A DNA stretch of 64,000 bases. Source: Promicromonospora sp042731755 (GTDB lineage: Bacteria; Actinomycetota; Actinomycetes; Actinomycetales; Cellulomonadaceae). The notes below the pieces were generated by a model. That model did no database searches. It worked only from the letters and a program-made list of their open reading frames with translations, and had not been told where the DNA came from. Positions 43,784 through 51,647 of the stretch are shown here, in pieces. Every line of letters starts with the position of its first letter. The stretch's first letter is position 1. The stretch is taken from the NCBI RefSeq assembly GCF_042731755.1, contig NZ_JBHWLR010000008.1, forward strand, positions 186,001 to 250,000. The letters run 5' to 3'. Both the position numbers and the translations under genes were made by a program.

Positions 43784-45196
43784 TCAGTCGCGGCCGGCGA
43801 TCTCGGCGACCGCCTCCTGCATGGTCGCCTGGGCCTCGGCGGCGTCGACGCTGCCCGAACCGAGGTCGGCCGCCGCCTTGGCGAGCGGCAGCTCGCTCGT
43901 GATCGGGCCCAGGATGGCGCCCTGGCCCTGCGGCAGCGCCCAGCGGTCCGCGGACTCGGGGGCGGCGGCCAGGGTGTCGGTCACCTCGGCGGGCCAGACG
44001 TCGGAGAACGTCTGCCGCGAGTCGATGCCGATCTCCAGCCCGGACCACGCGTCGGTGTACTCGCTGGGGTTGTCCGCCGTGCCGGTGCGCACAGGCACCT
44101 TGCCCTCGGGCGCCATGGCCAGCCAGTCCTCGTACGCGTCGGACATCATGTACTCCACGAAGTCGGCCGTCTCGGGGTCCGCGCCGTCGGTGAGGCCCCA
44201 GGACACGAACTCGACGTAGCCGGCGGCGTCCCCGCCGTCGCCGCCCGCGGACGGCCCCTCCACCACGGGCACGACGCCAGTGTGGTCGGCGAGCCAGCCC
44301 GGGTCGTCGGCGCACTCGTCGCACGACGGCGTGAACTCCTCCCGCAGCCCGGCCATCTCGTCCAGCAGGAACGACGACCAGACCGCCATCGCTGCCTGCC
44401 CGGCGAAGTACGACGCGCGCGTGGACTCGACGCCCTGCGAGCCCTCGGGCGAGAACTCGCCCGCCAGGTCGCCGTACAGCCCGATGGTCTCGGTGCAGGC
44501 GGGGCTGTCGAGGGTCGCCTCCCCGGCGTCGTCCACGAGCTCGCAGCCGTTGCCCTGGGCCAGGAACTCCAGCGTCTGCTGCGTGAACGGGTCGGCCGCG
44601 TCGGTGGACAGCGTGATCCCGTACCGCCCGTCGGCCGTCAGCTCCTCGGCGGCCGCGCGCAGGTCGTCGTAGGTGGTGGGCGGCTCCAGGGCCGCCTCCT
44701 CGAACAGGTCGGTGCGGTAGTAGACCATCATCGGCCAGGCGTCCGAGGGGACGGCGAGCAGCTCGTCGCCGTCGCTGGTCAGCTCCAGGGCCTGCGGCGT
44801 GAACGTGTCGGCGCCGAGCGCGTCGACCACCTCGGCGGCGGCGTCCCGGTCGAGGTAGCCGTCCCGGTCGAAGGACCGGACCAGCCCGGGGCTGATCGCG
44901 TTGACCACGTCCGGCATGTCCTCGCCGGAGAGCGCCGCGGCGGACAGGAGCTGGGAGACCTGGTCCTCCTCGACCGGCACCAGGTCCGTCTCCAGGCCGG
45001 ACTCCTCGGCCCAGGCGTCCATCGCGGCCTGCTGGATCGCGAGGCGCTCGGGCTGCGTCTCGACGGTCCAGACGGTGATCATCCCGTCGGACTCGGGGCC
45101 GCCGCTGCCGCAGGCGGTGAGCGTGAGGACCGCCGCCGCGACCGTCGTGGCCGCGATCGTCAGGCGGGCAGTGGCCGCGCGGTGGTGCCGGAGCAT
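43784..45196 (-). CDS. Carbohydrate-binding lipoprotein of ABC importer
   Basis: 470 residues. The signal peptide ends in the lipobox LTLTAC, so the protein is lipid-anchored outside the membrane. The rest is a family 1 solute-binding protein (MITVWTVETQPERLAIQQAA near the start; VFVSWG-like region GYVEFVSWGLTDGADPETAD; Trp-rich sugar-binding face). GAGGAGAA lies just before the ATG at 45196. It is the first gene of the importer unit and is divergent from the glycosidase with only 60 bases between the start codons, so they share a control region. Confidence 0.92.
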   Translation of the reverse strand: MLRHHRAATARLTIAATTVAAAVLTLTACGSGGPESDGMITVWTVETQPERLAIQQAAMDAWAEESGLETDLVPVEEDQVSQLLSAAALSGEDMPDVVNAISPGLVRSFDRDGYLDRDAAAEVVDALGADTFTPQALELTSDGDELLAVPSDAWPMMVYYRTDLFEEAALEPPTTYDDLRAAAEELTADGRYGITLSTDAADPFTQQTLEFLAQGNGCELVDDAGEATLDSPACTETIGLYGDLAGEFSPEGSQGVESTRASYFAGQAAMAVWSSFLLDEMAGLREEFTPSCDECADDPGWLADHTGVVPVVEGPSAGGDGGDAAGYVEFVSWGLTDGADPETADFVEYMMSDAYEDWLAMAPEGKVPVRTGTADNPSEYTDAWSGLEIGIDSRQTFSDVWPAEVTDTLAAAPESADRWALPQGQGAILGPITSELPLAKAAADLGSGSVDAAEAQATMQEAVAEIAGRD

Positions 45197-45256
45197 GACT
45201 TCTCCTCGTCATCGAGTGAGTAGATCTGGCACTTATGTCTAACCTACTGTCGAAAG

Positions 45257-46714
45257 ATGCACAAGGACTTTGTGGAAGATGCGGCCGACGCCGCGGCTCG
45301 CGTCCTCGACACCAACTGGACCGGGCGGCACACCGTCCCGGCCACGGGCCTGTACCCCCACCAGTGGAGCTGGGACTCGGCGTTCGTCGCGATCGGCACC
45401 CGGCACAGCGCACCGGCGCGCGCCCGGGCGGAGCTGGTCACCCTCCTCGACGCCCAGTGGCCCGACGGCCGGGTGCCGCAGATCGTCTACGACGTCGAAC
45501 GTGACGACGACTACGCCCCCGGCGCCGGGTTCTGGGGTGCGCCGACCTCCGGGCTCGTGCAGCCGCCGGTGCACGCCTGGGCCGCGTGGCTGGTGCACTG
45601 CGCCGACCCGGTCGGGTCCGCCCGGGAGGGCTTTCTCGCGCGGGTGTACCCCCGCCTCGTCCGCTGGCACGGGTACCTGCACGGGCCCCGAGCGGGCGGC
45701 GTCGGCCTACCCGTGACCAAGCATCCGTGGGAGACCGGCACGGACAACTCGCCCCTGTGGGACACCGCCCTCGCCCGGGTGCCACCGGAGGCGCGCACGC
45801 CCATCCGGCGGCCGGACCTGCAGCACGCCGGCACCGGCGAACGCCCCGGCAGCCGCGACTACCGGCGCTACTACCGGCTCGCCGAGGCTTATCGCGACGC
45901 CGGCTGCGCCGACGACGTGCCGATCGGGTTCGCGATGGTGTGTCCCCTGTTCAGCACGCTGCTGGCGGTCTCGGAGCTCGCCCTGGCGAGGATGACGGAG
46001 GCATTGCCCGACGGCGGGGGCGGGCTGCTGTCGCCCGACGGCGGGGGCGACGCGCGGGCGGGCGCGCACGAGGCGGCCTGTGCACAGGCGGCCCGGGCGC
46101 ACGAGGCGGCCGCGGCCCGTGTGGTCGCCGCGCTGGACGAGCACCTGTGGGACGAGGAGCTGGGGCTCTACGTAGCGCTCGACGACGCGACGGGGGAACC
46201 CGTGCGCCGGGCGACGGTGAACGGCCTGGTCCCGTTGCTCCTCGCCGATGGTCAGGCGCGGGCCGGGACCGGCGCAGCGACGTCGGGCAGGACGGCGGGA
46301 ACGGCCGCCGGCGTGGGCTCGCTTCTGGCGGCAGGCCGCGCCGAACGACTGCTCGCGACGCTCGCCGGCCCAGGATTCCTCGGCGGCGGCCGGTACCTGC
46401 CGAGCACCTCGCGTGACGACCCGGCGTTCGACCCTGCCCTGTACTGGCGGGGGCCGGCATGGTTCAACATGTCGTGGCTGCTGCTGCGCGCCGTCGTGCC
46501 CCTGGGCCGCGACGACCTGGCCGCCCGGCTGCGGGAGCACTTCGCCGTCGCCCCGCCGGAAGGTTTCCCCGAGTACACCGACCCTGACACAGCCGCCGGA
46601 CGGGGCACGCGCCAGTTCTCCTGGACGGCAGCCCTGACCCTGGACGTGCTGCTCTCGAACGAGACGGTGGCACTGCCGAACCCGACCCCGCCGTCGCCCC
46701 CGCCGGTGGGGTGA
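45257..46714 (+). CDS. MGH1-like glycoside hydrolase (GH63/trehalase-like fold)
   Basis: 485 residues, no signal peptide, so cytoplasmic. The alpha/alpha barrel markers are GLYPHQWSWDSAFVAIG near the start, TKHPWETGTDNSPLWD (the acid Asp expected in this group) and a late FPEYTDPDTAAGRGTRQFSW with a Glu. These match mannosylglycerate hydrolase/MGH1-like enzymes of the GH63 clan. It probably splits the sugar brought in by the divergent ABC importer. The stretch at 250-285 (Gly/Ala-rich, DGGGGLLSPDGGG) is a likely flexible insert. A Pro-rich tail closes it. Confidence 0.88.
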   Translation: MHKDFVEDAADAAARVLDTNWTGRHTVPATGLYPHQWSWDSAFVAIGTRHSAPARARAELVTLLDAQWPDGRVPQIVYDVERDDDYAPGAGFWGAPTSGLVQPPVHAWAAWLVHCADPVGSAREGFLARVYPRLVRWHGYLHGPRAGGVGLPVTKHPWETGTDNSPLWDTALARVPPEARTPIRRPDLQHAGTGERPGSRDYRRYYRLAEAYRDAGCADDVPIGFAMVCPLFSTLLAVSELALARMTEALPDGGGGLLSPDGGGDARAGAHEAACAQAARAHEAAAARVVAALDEHLWDEELGLYVALDDATGEPVRRATVNGLVPLLLADGQARAGTGAATSGRTAGTAAGVGSLLAAGRAERLLATLAGPGFLGGGRYLPSTSRDDPAFDPALYWRGPAWFNMSWLLLRAVVPLGRDDLAARLREHFAVAPPEGFPEYTDPDTAAGRGTRQFSWTAALTLDVLLSNETVALPNPTPPSPPPVG

Positions 46715-46717
46715 CAT

Positions 46718-46772
46718 CTACCCCGTCATTGCGCCCGAAAACAGCCGCGTTCCGGGCGTAATGACGGGGTAG
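46718..46772. repeat. Palindromic intergenic element, copy B
   Basis: A left arm from 46718 (CTACCCCGTCATTGCGCCCG) pairs with a right arm ending at 46772 (opening GTTCCGGGCG, ending ATGACGGGGTAG) at nearly every position, with one G-T pair in the outer 20. The flank AAGCGCAC follows at 46773-46780. It begins three bases after the glycosidase stop. Ends and flank match copy A at 27913-27967. Confidence 0.8.
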
Positions 46773-46819
46773 AAGCGCACATCGGGCGGCCGCGCGCAGC
46801 GCGGCCCCGTCCGCACAGC

Positions 46820-46858
46820 AGAAGGCCCCGGCTCCCACAGGGGGAACCGGGGCCTTCT
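46820..46858 (-). terminator. Terminator of the rpsF-rplI operon
   Basis: AGAAGGCCCCGG (46820-46831) pairs perfectly with CCGGGGCCTTCT (46847-46858), with a further partial pairing of the inner bases. It stands 29 bases after the rplI stop on the minus strand, where the ribosomal-protein operon should end. Confidence 0.85.
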
Positions 46859-46887
46859 CGCGATCAGGCGATCAGCTGGGCCGAAGC

Positions 46888-47337
46888 TCAGCCGGCAACG
46901 ACCTGGACGCCGATCTTGGCCGACACCTCGGGGTGCAGGCGGATCGACACGGTGTAGTCACCGGTCGTCTTGATGGACTGACCGATCTCGATCTTGCGCT
47001 TGTCGACCGACGGGCCACCGGCAGCGGAGACCGCACCGGCGATGTCCGCCGTGGTCACCGCGCCGAACAGACGGCCACCGGGGCCGGCGTTCGCCGTGAC
47101 GACGACCGGCTTCGCGGACAGCGAGGAGGCCAGGGCCTTCGCGTCGTCCAGCGAGGCGATCTCGCGGGTCTTGCGAGCCTTGCGGATCGCGTTGATGTCG
47201 GACTCGGCGCCCTTGGTCCACGGGGTCGCCAGCGAACGCGGGATGAGGAAGTTACGGGCGTACCCGTCCTTCACCTCGACCACGTCGCCGGGCTCGCCCA
47301 GGCCGGTCACCTCGTGAGTCAGGATCAGCTTTGCCAT
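46888..47337 (-). CDS. rplI: 50S ribosomal protein L9
   Basis: 149 residues. The N-terminal rRNA-binding domain has KLILTHEVTGLGEPGDVVEV and GYARNFLIPRSLATPWTKGA, the L9 signature. A long connecting helix follows, then the C-terminal domain LFGAVTTADIAGAV and HPEVSAKIGVQVV. Length is normal. It is the last gene of rpsF-ssb-rpsR-rplI, 17 bases after rpsR. A strong terminator follows. Confidence 0.98.
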   Translation of the reverse strand: MAKLILTHEVTGLGEPGDVVEVKDGYARNFLIPRSLATPWTKGAESDINAIRKARKTREIASLDDAKALASSLSAKPVVVTANAGPGGRLFGAVTTADIAGAVSAAGGPSVDKRKIEIGQSIKTTGDYTVSIRLHPEVSAKIGVQVVAG

Positions 47338-47354
47338 TGTTCTCGATCCCTTCC

Positions 47355-47591
47355 TCAGCGAGCCGTCGACGTGTACGGCAGCAGGGCCATCTCGCGGGCG
47401 TTCTTCACGGCCTTCGCGATCTGGCGCTGCTCCTGCACGGAGACGCCGGTGACGCGACGGGCGCGGATCTTTCCGCGGTCGGAGATGAACTTGCGCAGCA
47501 GCGCCGTGTCCTTGTAGTCGATGTTGGCGATCTTCGCGGACTTCAGCGGGTTGATCTTCTTCTTGGGCTTGCGCACCACAGGCTTCGCCAT
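47355..47591 (-). CDS. rpsR: 30S ribosomal protein S18
   Basis: 78 residues. IDYKDTALLRKFISDRGKIR and VTGVSVQEQRQIAKAVKNAR are the S18 core. No cysteine is present, so this is the zinc-free form; the operon copy in Mycobacterium tuberculosis, by contrast, carries the Cys knuckle. It lies between ssb and rplI. Confidence 0.97.
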   Translation of the reverse strand: MAKPVVRKPKKKINPLKSAKIANIDYKDTALLRKFISDRGKIRARRVTGVSVQEQRQIAKAVKNAREMALLPYTSTAR

Positions 47592-47669
47592 GGTGTTGCT
47601 CCTTCGTCAGGTGCTGCTCACGGGGCCTGGCAGGCCGCGCGAGCAAAAAAGGTGAACTGGGGGTAGCGG

Positions 47670-48218
47670 TTAGAACGGCGGGTCGTCCGAGAACGAGCCG
47701 CCCGACGACGCCGGGCCTGCCGTGGCCCACGGGTCGTCATTGCTCTGACCGCCACCGGAAGAGCTGAATCCTCCACCGGAGCCGCCGCCCTGCTGGCCGC
47801 CGCCTCCGTTGTAGCCACCACCGCCGCCGCCACCGAAGCCGCCGCCACCGGACCGCTGGGCCCGGGTGACCTTGGCCGTGGCGTAGCGCAGGGACGGACC
47901 GATCTCGTCCACCTGCAGCTCGACGACGGTGCGCTTCTCGCCCTCACGGGTCTCGTAGGAGCGCTGGACCAGGCGACCCTGCGCGATGACGCGCGTGCCC
48001 TTGGTCAGCGACTCCGCCACGCTCTCCGCGGCCTCGCGCCAGATCGAGCAGCGCATGAACAGGGTCTCCCCGTCCTTCCACTCGTTGCTCTGGCGGTCGA
48101 AGGTCCGCGGGGTCGACGCCACCGTGAAGTTGGCGACCGCCGCACCTGAAGGGGTGAAGCGCAGCTCAGGGTCCCCGGTCAGGTTCCCGATCACTGTGAT
48201 GACAGTTTCACCAGCCAT
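47670..48218 (-). CDS. ssb: Single-stranded DNA-binding protein
   Basis: 182 residues. The OB-fold fills about 1-115 (VITVIGNLTGDPELRFTPSG, then FMRCSIWREAAESVAESL). A Gly/Ser/Gln-rich linker follows, and the acidic tip DDPPF at the C-terminus recruits repair and replication partners. The ATG at 48218 gives MAGETVITV; an earlier in-frame start would add 20 basic residues not found in the family. There are 110 bases between it and rpsF and 78 to rpsR. Confidence 0.97.
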   Translation of the reverse strand: MAGETVITVIGNLTGDPELRFTPSGAAVANFTVASTPRTFDRQSNEWKDGETLFMRCSIWREAAESVAESLTKGTRVIAQGRLVQRSYETREGEKRTVVELQVDEIGPSLRYATAKVTRAQRSGGGGFGGGGGGGYNGGGGQQGGGSGGGFSSSGGGQSNDDPWATAGPASSGGSFSDDPPF

Positions 48219-48328
48219 GCCAATTCCTCGATTCAGTCGACGTTCCGTACGCGTTGTCCGTGCTCGCGGTGAATGCAACCACGAACCACTGACACTCGCG
48301 CGGGCGTAGGAGGTTCAGTTCCGACGAC

Positions 48329-48619
48329 TTACTTGTCGCCGGTGCGCAGGATCTTGGTCCGGAGCACGACCTCGTTGAGGCCGAGCTGGCGGTCCAGCTC
48401 CTTGGCGGTGTCCGACGTCGCGGTGAAGTCGACGACGGCGTAGATGCCCTCGGACTTCTTCGAGATGTCGAACGCCAGGCGGCGGCGGCCCCAGATGTCC
48501 ACCTTGTCGACGGAGCCACCCTCGGTCGTGATGACCGACAGGTACTTGTCGAGCGACGGGGCAACGGTGCGCTCCTCGACCTCCGGGTCCAGGATCACCA
48601 TCAGTTCGTACTGACGCAT
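48329..48619 (-). CDS. rpsF: 30S ribosomal protein S6
   Basis: 96 residues. RQYELMVILDPEVEERTVAP opens the ferredoxin-like fold; WGRRRLAFDISKKSEGIYAV is the conserved centre, and LRTKILRTGDK the end. The ATG at 48619 is eleven bases after AGGAGG; an upstream GTG overlaps the ribosome site and is rejected. It is the first gene of the rpsF-ssb-rpsR-rplI operon. Confidence 0.97.
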   Translation of the reverse strand: MRQYELMVILDPEVEERTVAPSLDKYLSVITTEGGSVDKVDIWGRRRLAFDISKKSEGIYAVVDFTATSDTAKELDRQLGLNEVVLRTKILRTGDK

Positions 48620-48800
48620 GTGTATACCCACCTCCTCTGGTCTCAGCGGTCACGGTCGTTCCGTGACAGGAGGGTTCACAGCAAGGGCCAAGCCTACCCG
48701 CCCTGTGGACGACGGCGGAATCGAGCGCGCGAGACCCCCCTCACACCGTCCACAGCACCGACGACCGCAGCACCGAACAGGGCAGCGCCGGGCAGCCGAA

Positions 48801-48846
48801 CGGCCGAGGGGCCGCCTCCCGCAGGCAGGAGGCGGCCCCTCGGCCG
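48801..48846 (-). terminator. Terminator of penicillin-binding protein gene 1
   Basis: A perfect 19-base stem (48801-48819 with 48828-48846, opening CGGCCGAGGGGCCGCC) and an 8-base loop stand 19 bases after the stop of the first penicillin-binding-protein gene on the minus strand. It also separates that gene from the ribosomal-protein operon. Confidence 0.85.
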
Positions 48847-48864
48847 TGTGCGTCAGGACGACGG

Positions 48865-51420
48865 TTACGGGCTGCCGTTCCCGTTCCCGTTGCCGTTACC
48901 GCCCCCAGGGCCGGTCGGCTCGTCGGTCGGGAGCCCGATGTCGCCCGGACCCGACGAGACGATCACCTGCACCCGCGTCCCCACGGGCACCTGCGCGCCC
49001 TCGTTGGGGTTCACGGAGATGACGGTGCCCTGGGCCACGTCCTCGGACGCCTGGTACTCGATCTGCGGGTCGAGCCCTGCGGCCCGGAGCTGCCCGCGCG
49101 CGTTGTTCTCGTCACCGCCGACCAGGCCGCCCGGCACGGTGGCGGTGTTCTCGTCGGGTCCGGTCGAGACCTCGACCCGGATGTTCGAGCCCCGCTTGAC
49201 CTCCTGGCCCTCCTTCTCCACGGAGAGGACGGTGCCCGGGGGCTGGTCGCTCGGGACCTCGATGAGCTCCGGGTTCAGGCCCGCGCCGGAGAGCACCGCG
49301 GCGGCAGCCGGGAACTGCTGGCCGACGAGGTTGGTCGGGACCATCACCTTCTCGTTCGGGTCGTCGGACACCGTGGGCGTCGGGGACGGCGTCGGGGTGG
49401 GCGAGGGCGGCGGGGCCGGCGGCGTGTACTCCGGGAACTTCTCGACCTCCATACCCTCGGTCACGGCCTGCATGTACTGGGTCCAGGCCGTGACGGGCCA
49501 CGTACCACCGGTGATGCTGCCGCCGGCCCACTCGCCGAAGGGCGTGATGGTGTCCTGCCCGCCGTCCTCCGTGGTCTGGTAGAGCCCGACGACCGTCGCG
49601 AGCTGCGGGATGTAGCCGGCGAACCACGCCGACTTGTTCTCGTTGGTCGACCCCGTCTTGCCCGCGACCGGACGCTGCGTGCCGTCGGGGCCCACGAGCT
49701 CCTTCGCGGGCGTACCGGAACCCTCGTTGACGACCTGCTCCATCGCGTACGTGGCCTTGGCCATCACCTCGGGTTTGATGGCTTGCGTCGACTCGCCGCT
49801 GAACTCGTAGATGTCCTGGTCGCCGTTCTTCACCGACGTGACCATGTGCGTCTCGTGCCGCGTGCCCTGCGCGGCGAACGTGGCGTACGCGCCCGCCAGG
49901 TCGACCGCACGCACGGGTTCCGTACCGAGCACGTTGGACAGCGTGGCGTTGGTGTCCCCCTCGGGGATGCCCGCCCGGATCGCGACGTCCTGCGACTTCT
50001 TCGCCCCGATCTTGACGTTGAGCTGCGCGTACACCGTGTTCACGGAGTTCGCCGTGGCGTCGATCAGGTCGATGTCGCCGTACGACTCACCGCCCGACCC
50101 CTCGGGGCCGAAGTTGGTGAGCTCCACCTCGGGGCCACCCGCCTCCTTGGTCCAGCCCGGGATCTGCATCGGGCTGTTGCCGTTGTAGTACTCGTTGAGC
50201 TCGTGACCCTCCTCGAGCGCGCCGATGAGGGTGAACGGCTTGGCCGTCGATCCGGGCTGTGCCTTGCCGATCGTGGCGGAGTTGTACTGGTTCTCCTCGT
50301 AGTTCTTGCCGCCGTAGAGGGCGCGGATGGCGCCGTCCTTGGGATCGATCGACACGATCGAGACGCCGAGCCGCTTGGACGCTGCGCCCTCCCCCTCGTA
50401 CGGAATCGTCTTCGCCGCCTCGACCGCCGCCTTCTGGAACTTCGAGTTGATCGTCGTGCGGATCTCATAACCGTTGTTCATGAGGTCCTCCTCGGCGATG
50501 CCCTGGTCGGCGAGCTCCTTGCGGACCTCCTCCAGCAGGTAGCCGACCTGGCCGGCCCGCGAGACCGGCTTGTACTCGATGGGCTCGGGGAAGGTGGCGG
50601 ACTTCCGCTCCTCCTGGGTGATGTAGCCCATGTCGGCCATGTTGCGCAGCACGCGGGACCACTTCTGCTCCGCGACGGCCTTCGACTCCTCGCCGAAGCG
50701 AGGGTCCCAGTACGACGGAGACGGGATGATGCCCACAAGCATCGCGGTCTCCGAGACGGTGAGCTCGGCCGCGGGCTTGTTGAAGTAGGCCTTCGCCGCG
50801 GCCTCGAACCCGTAGGCGCCACGGCCCAGGTAGATGCTGTTGACGTAGCCCTCGAGGATCTCGTCCTTCGTCTTCTCGTTGTCCACCTTGAGGGCGAGGA
50901 TGATCTCGCGGAACTTGTCCGCGTAGGACGACTGCCCGGGCTCGAAGTACGTGTTCTCGACGTACTGCTGCGTCAGCGTCGACGCGCCCTGCCGGCCGCC
51001 GCCGGTCACGTTGCTGATGAACGCACGGACGATGCCCAAGGGGTCGACGCCCATGTGGTCCTCGAAGCCCTGGTCCTCGGACGCGATCACGGCCTGGCCG
51101 ACATACGGGGGCAGCTCGTCGAGCGTCCGGATCGTCCGGTCGACCGCCGCGAACCTACCGAGGACCTTGCCGTCCTCGTAGTACACGGTGGTGGTCTCCG
51201 AGCCGATCGACTTGCGCGCGTCAGGTACCGGCCAGCCGATCCAGCCGGCGGTGAACACGCCGACCACGAGCGAGACCATGGTCAGCCCGGTGCCGACGAC
51301 AACACGCCAGGACGGGATCCATGCGCGCAGCCCCGTGCGGTGCGGCCGGGGGTAGTTCCAGATGCCACGCCTACGTCGGGGCGTCTGCGGCCAGATCGGA
51401 GTGGGACTCCAGTTCGCCAC
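48865..51420 (-). CDS. Class A penicillin-binding protein with two PASTA domains (1)
   Basis: 851 residues, a bifunctional cell-wall synthase. A cytoplasmic start (NWSPTPIWPQTPRRRRG) leads to a membrane segment at about 38-60. The GT51 glycosyltransferase has its catalytic Glu115 in ASEDQGFEDHMGVD and the GASTLTQQYVEN motif. The transpeptidase has STAK (Ser of SxxK) in QPGSTAKPFT, SVN in TANSVNTVYAQ and KTGS. Two PASTA repeats and a Gly/Asn tail close it. The GTG at 51420 has GAGGAAGA before it; earlier in-frame codons would add an unlike tail. It is a tandem paralogue of the next gene. Confidence 0.95.
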   Translation of the reverse strand: MANWSPTPIWPQTPRRRRGIWNYPRPHRTGLRAWIPSWRVVVGTGLTMVSLVVGVFTAGWIGWPVPDARKSIGSETTTVYYEDGKVLGRFAAVDRTIRTLDELPPYVGQAVIASEDQGFEDHMGVDPLGIVRAFISNVTGGGRQGASTLTQQYVENTYFEPGQSSYADKFREIILALKVDNEKTKDEILEGYVNSIYLGRGAYGFEAAAKAYFNKPAAELTVSETAMLVGIIPSPSYWDPRFGEESKAVAEQKWSRVLRNMADMGYITQEERKSATFPEPIEYKPVSRAGQVGYLLEEVRKELADQGIAEEDLMNNGYEIRTTINSKFQKAAVEAAKTIPYEGEGAASKRLGVSIVSIDPKDGAIRALYGGKNYEENQYNSATIGKAQPGSTAKPFTLIGALEEGHELNEYYNGNSPMQIPGWTKEAGGPEVELTNFGPEGSGGESYGDIDLIDATANSVNTVYAQLNVKIGAKKSQDVAIRAGIPEGDTNATLSNVLGTEPVRAVDLAGAYATFAAQGTRHETHMVTSVKNGDQDIYEFSGESTQAIKPEVMAKATYAMEQVVNEGSGTPAKELVGPDGTQRPVAGKTGSTNENKSAWFAGYIPQLATVVGLYQTTEDGGQDTITPFGEWAGGSITGGTWPVTAWTQYMQAVTEGMEVEKFPEYTPPAPPPSPTPTPSPTPTVSDDPNEKVMVPTNLVGQQFPAAAAVLSGAGLNPELIEVPSDQPPGTVLSVEKEGQEVKRGSNIRVEVSTGPDENTATVPGGLVGGDENNARGQLRAAGLDPQIEYQASEDVAQGTVISVNPNEGAQVPVGTRVQVIVSSGPGDIGLPTDEPTGPGGGNGNGNGNGSP

Positions 51421-51573
51421 GTCTTCCTCGTTCCTCGAATCGGTCCAGCGAGAGCACCGGACAAGGTCCAGTGAGGGCACTGAACCGTCGAAACGATAGA
51501 GGATCGATGTTCGCGGCAAGTAGCACAAACGCGGTTTCTCTGTGTACGCCCCGTGTCCGAGACGCAGGTCTCA

Positions 51574-51639
51574 ACGGGCTCTGCCAGCGCCTTTCGGGCT
51601 TTTTCACCCGGTACTTCACCCGACGCCGGCAGAGCCCGT
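51574..51639 (-). terminator. Inverted repeat after penicillin-binding protein gene 2
   Basis: ACGGGCTCTGCC (51574-51585) pairs perfectly with GGCAGAGCCCGT (51628-51639), with three more inner pairs after a mismatch. The loop is long (about 34 bases) and itself holds a small stem. It starts just beyond the stop of the second penicillin-binding-protein gene (minus strand) and probably ends its transcript. Confidence 0.65.
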
Positions 51640-51647
51640 CCACCCGT

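Noticed and set aside
45197..45256. A ROK operator between the importer and glycosidase starts
   Set aside because: The gap must hold control sites, but apart from the six-base AGATCT no convincing dyad was found, so none is listed.
51586..51604. Plus-strand hairpin followed by TTTTT
   Set aside because: It resembles an intrinsic terminator on the plus strand, but no plus-strand gene ends there; it lies in the loop of the larger inverted repeat.
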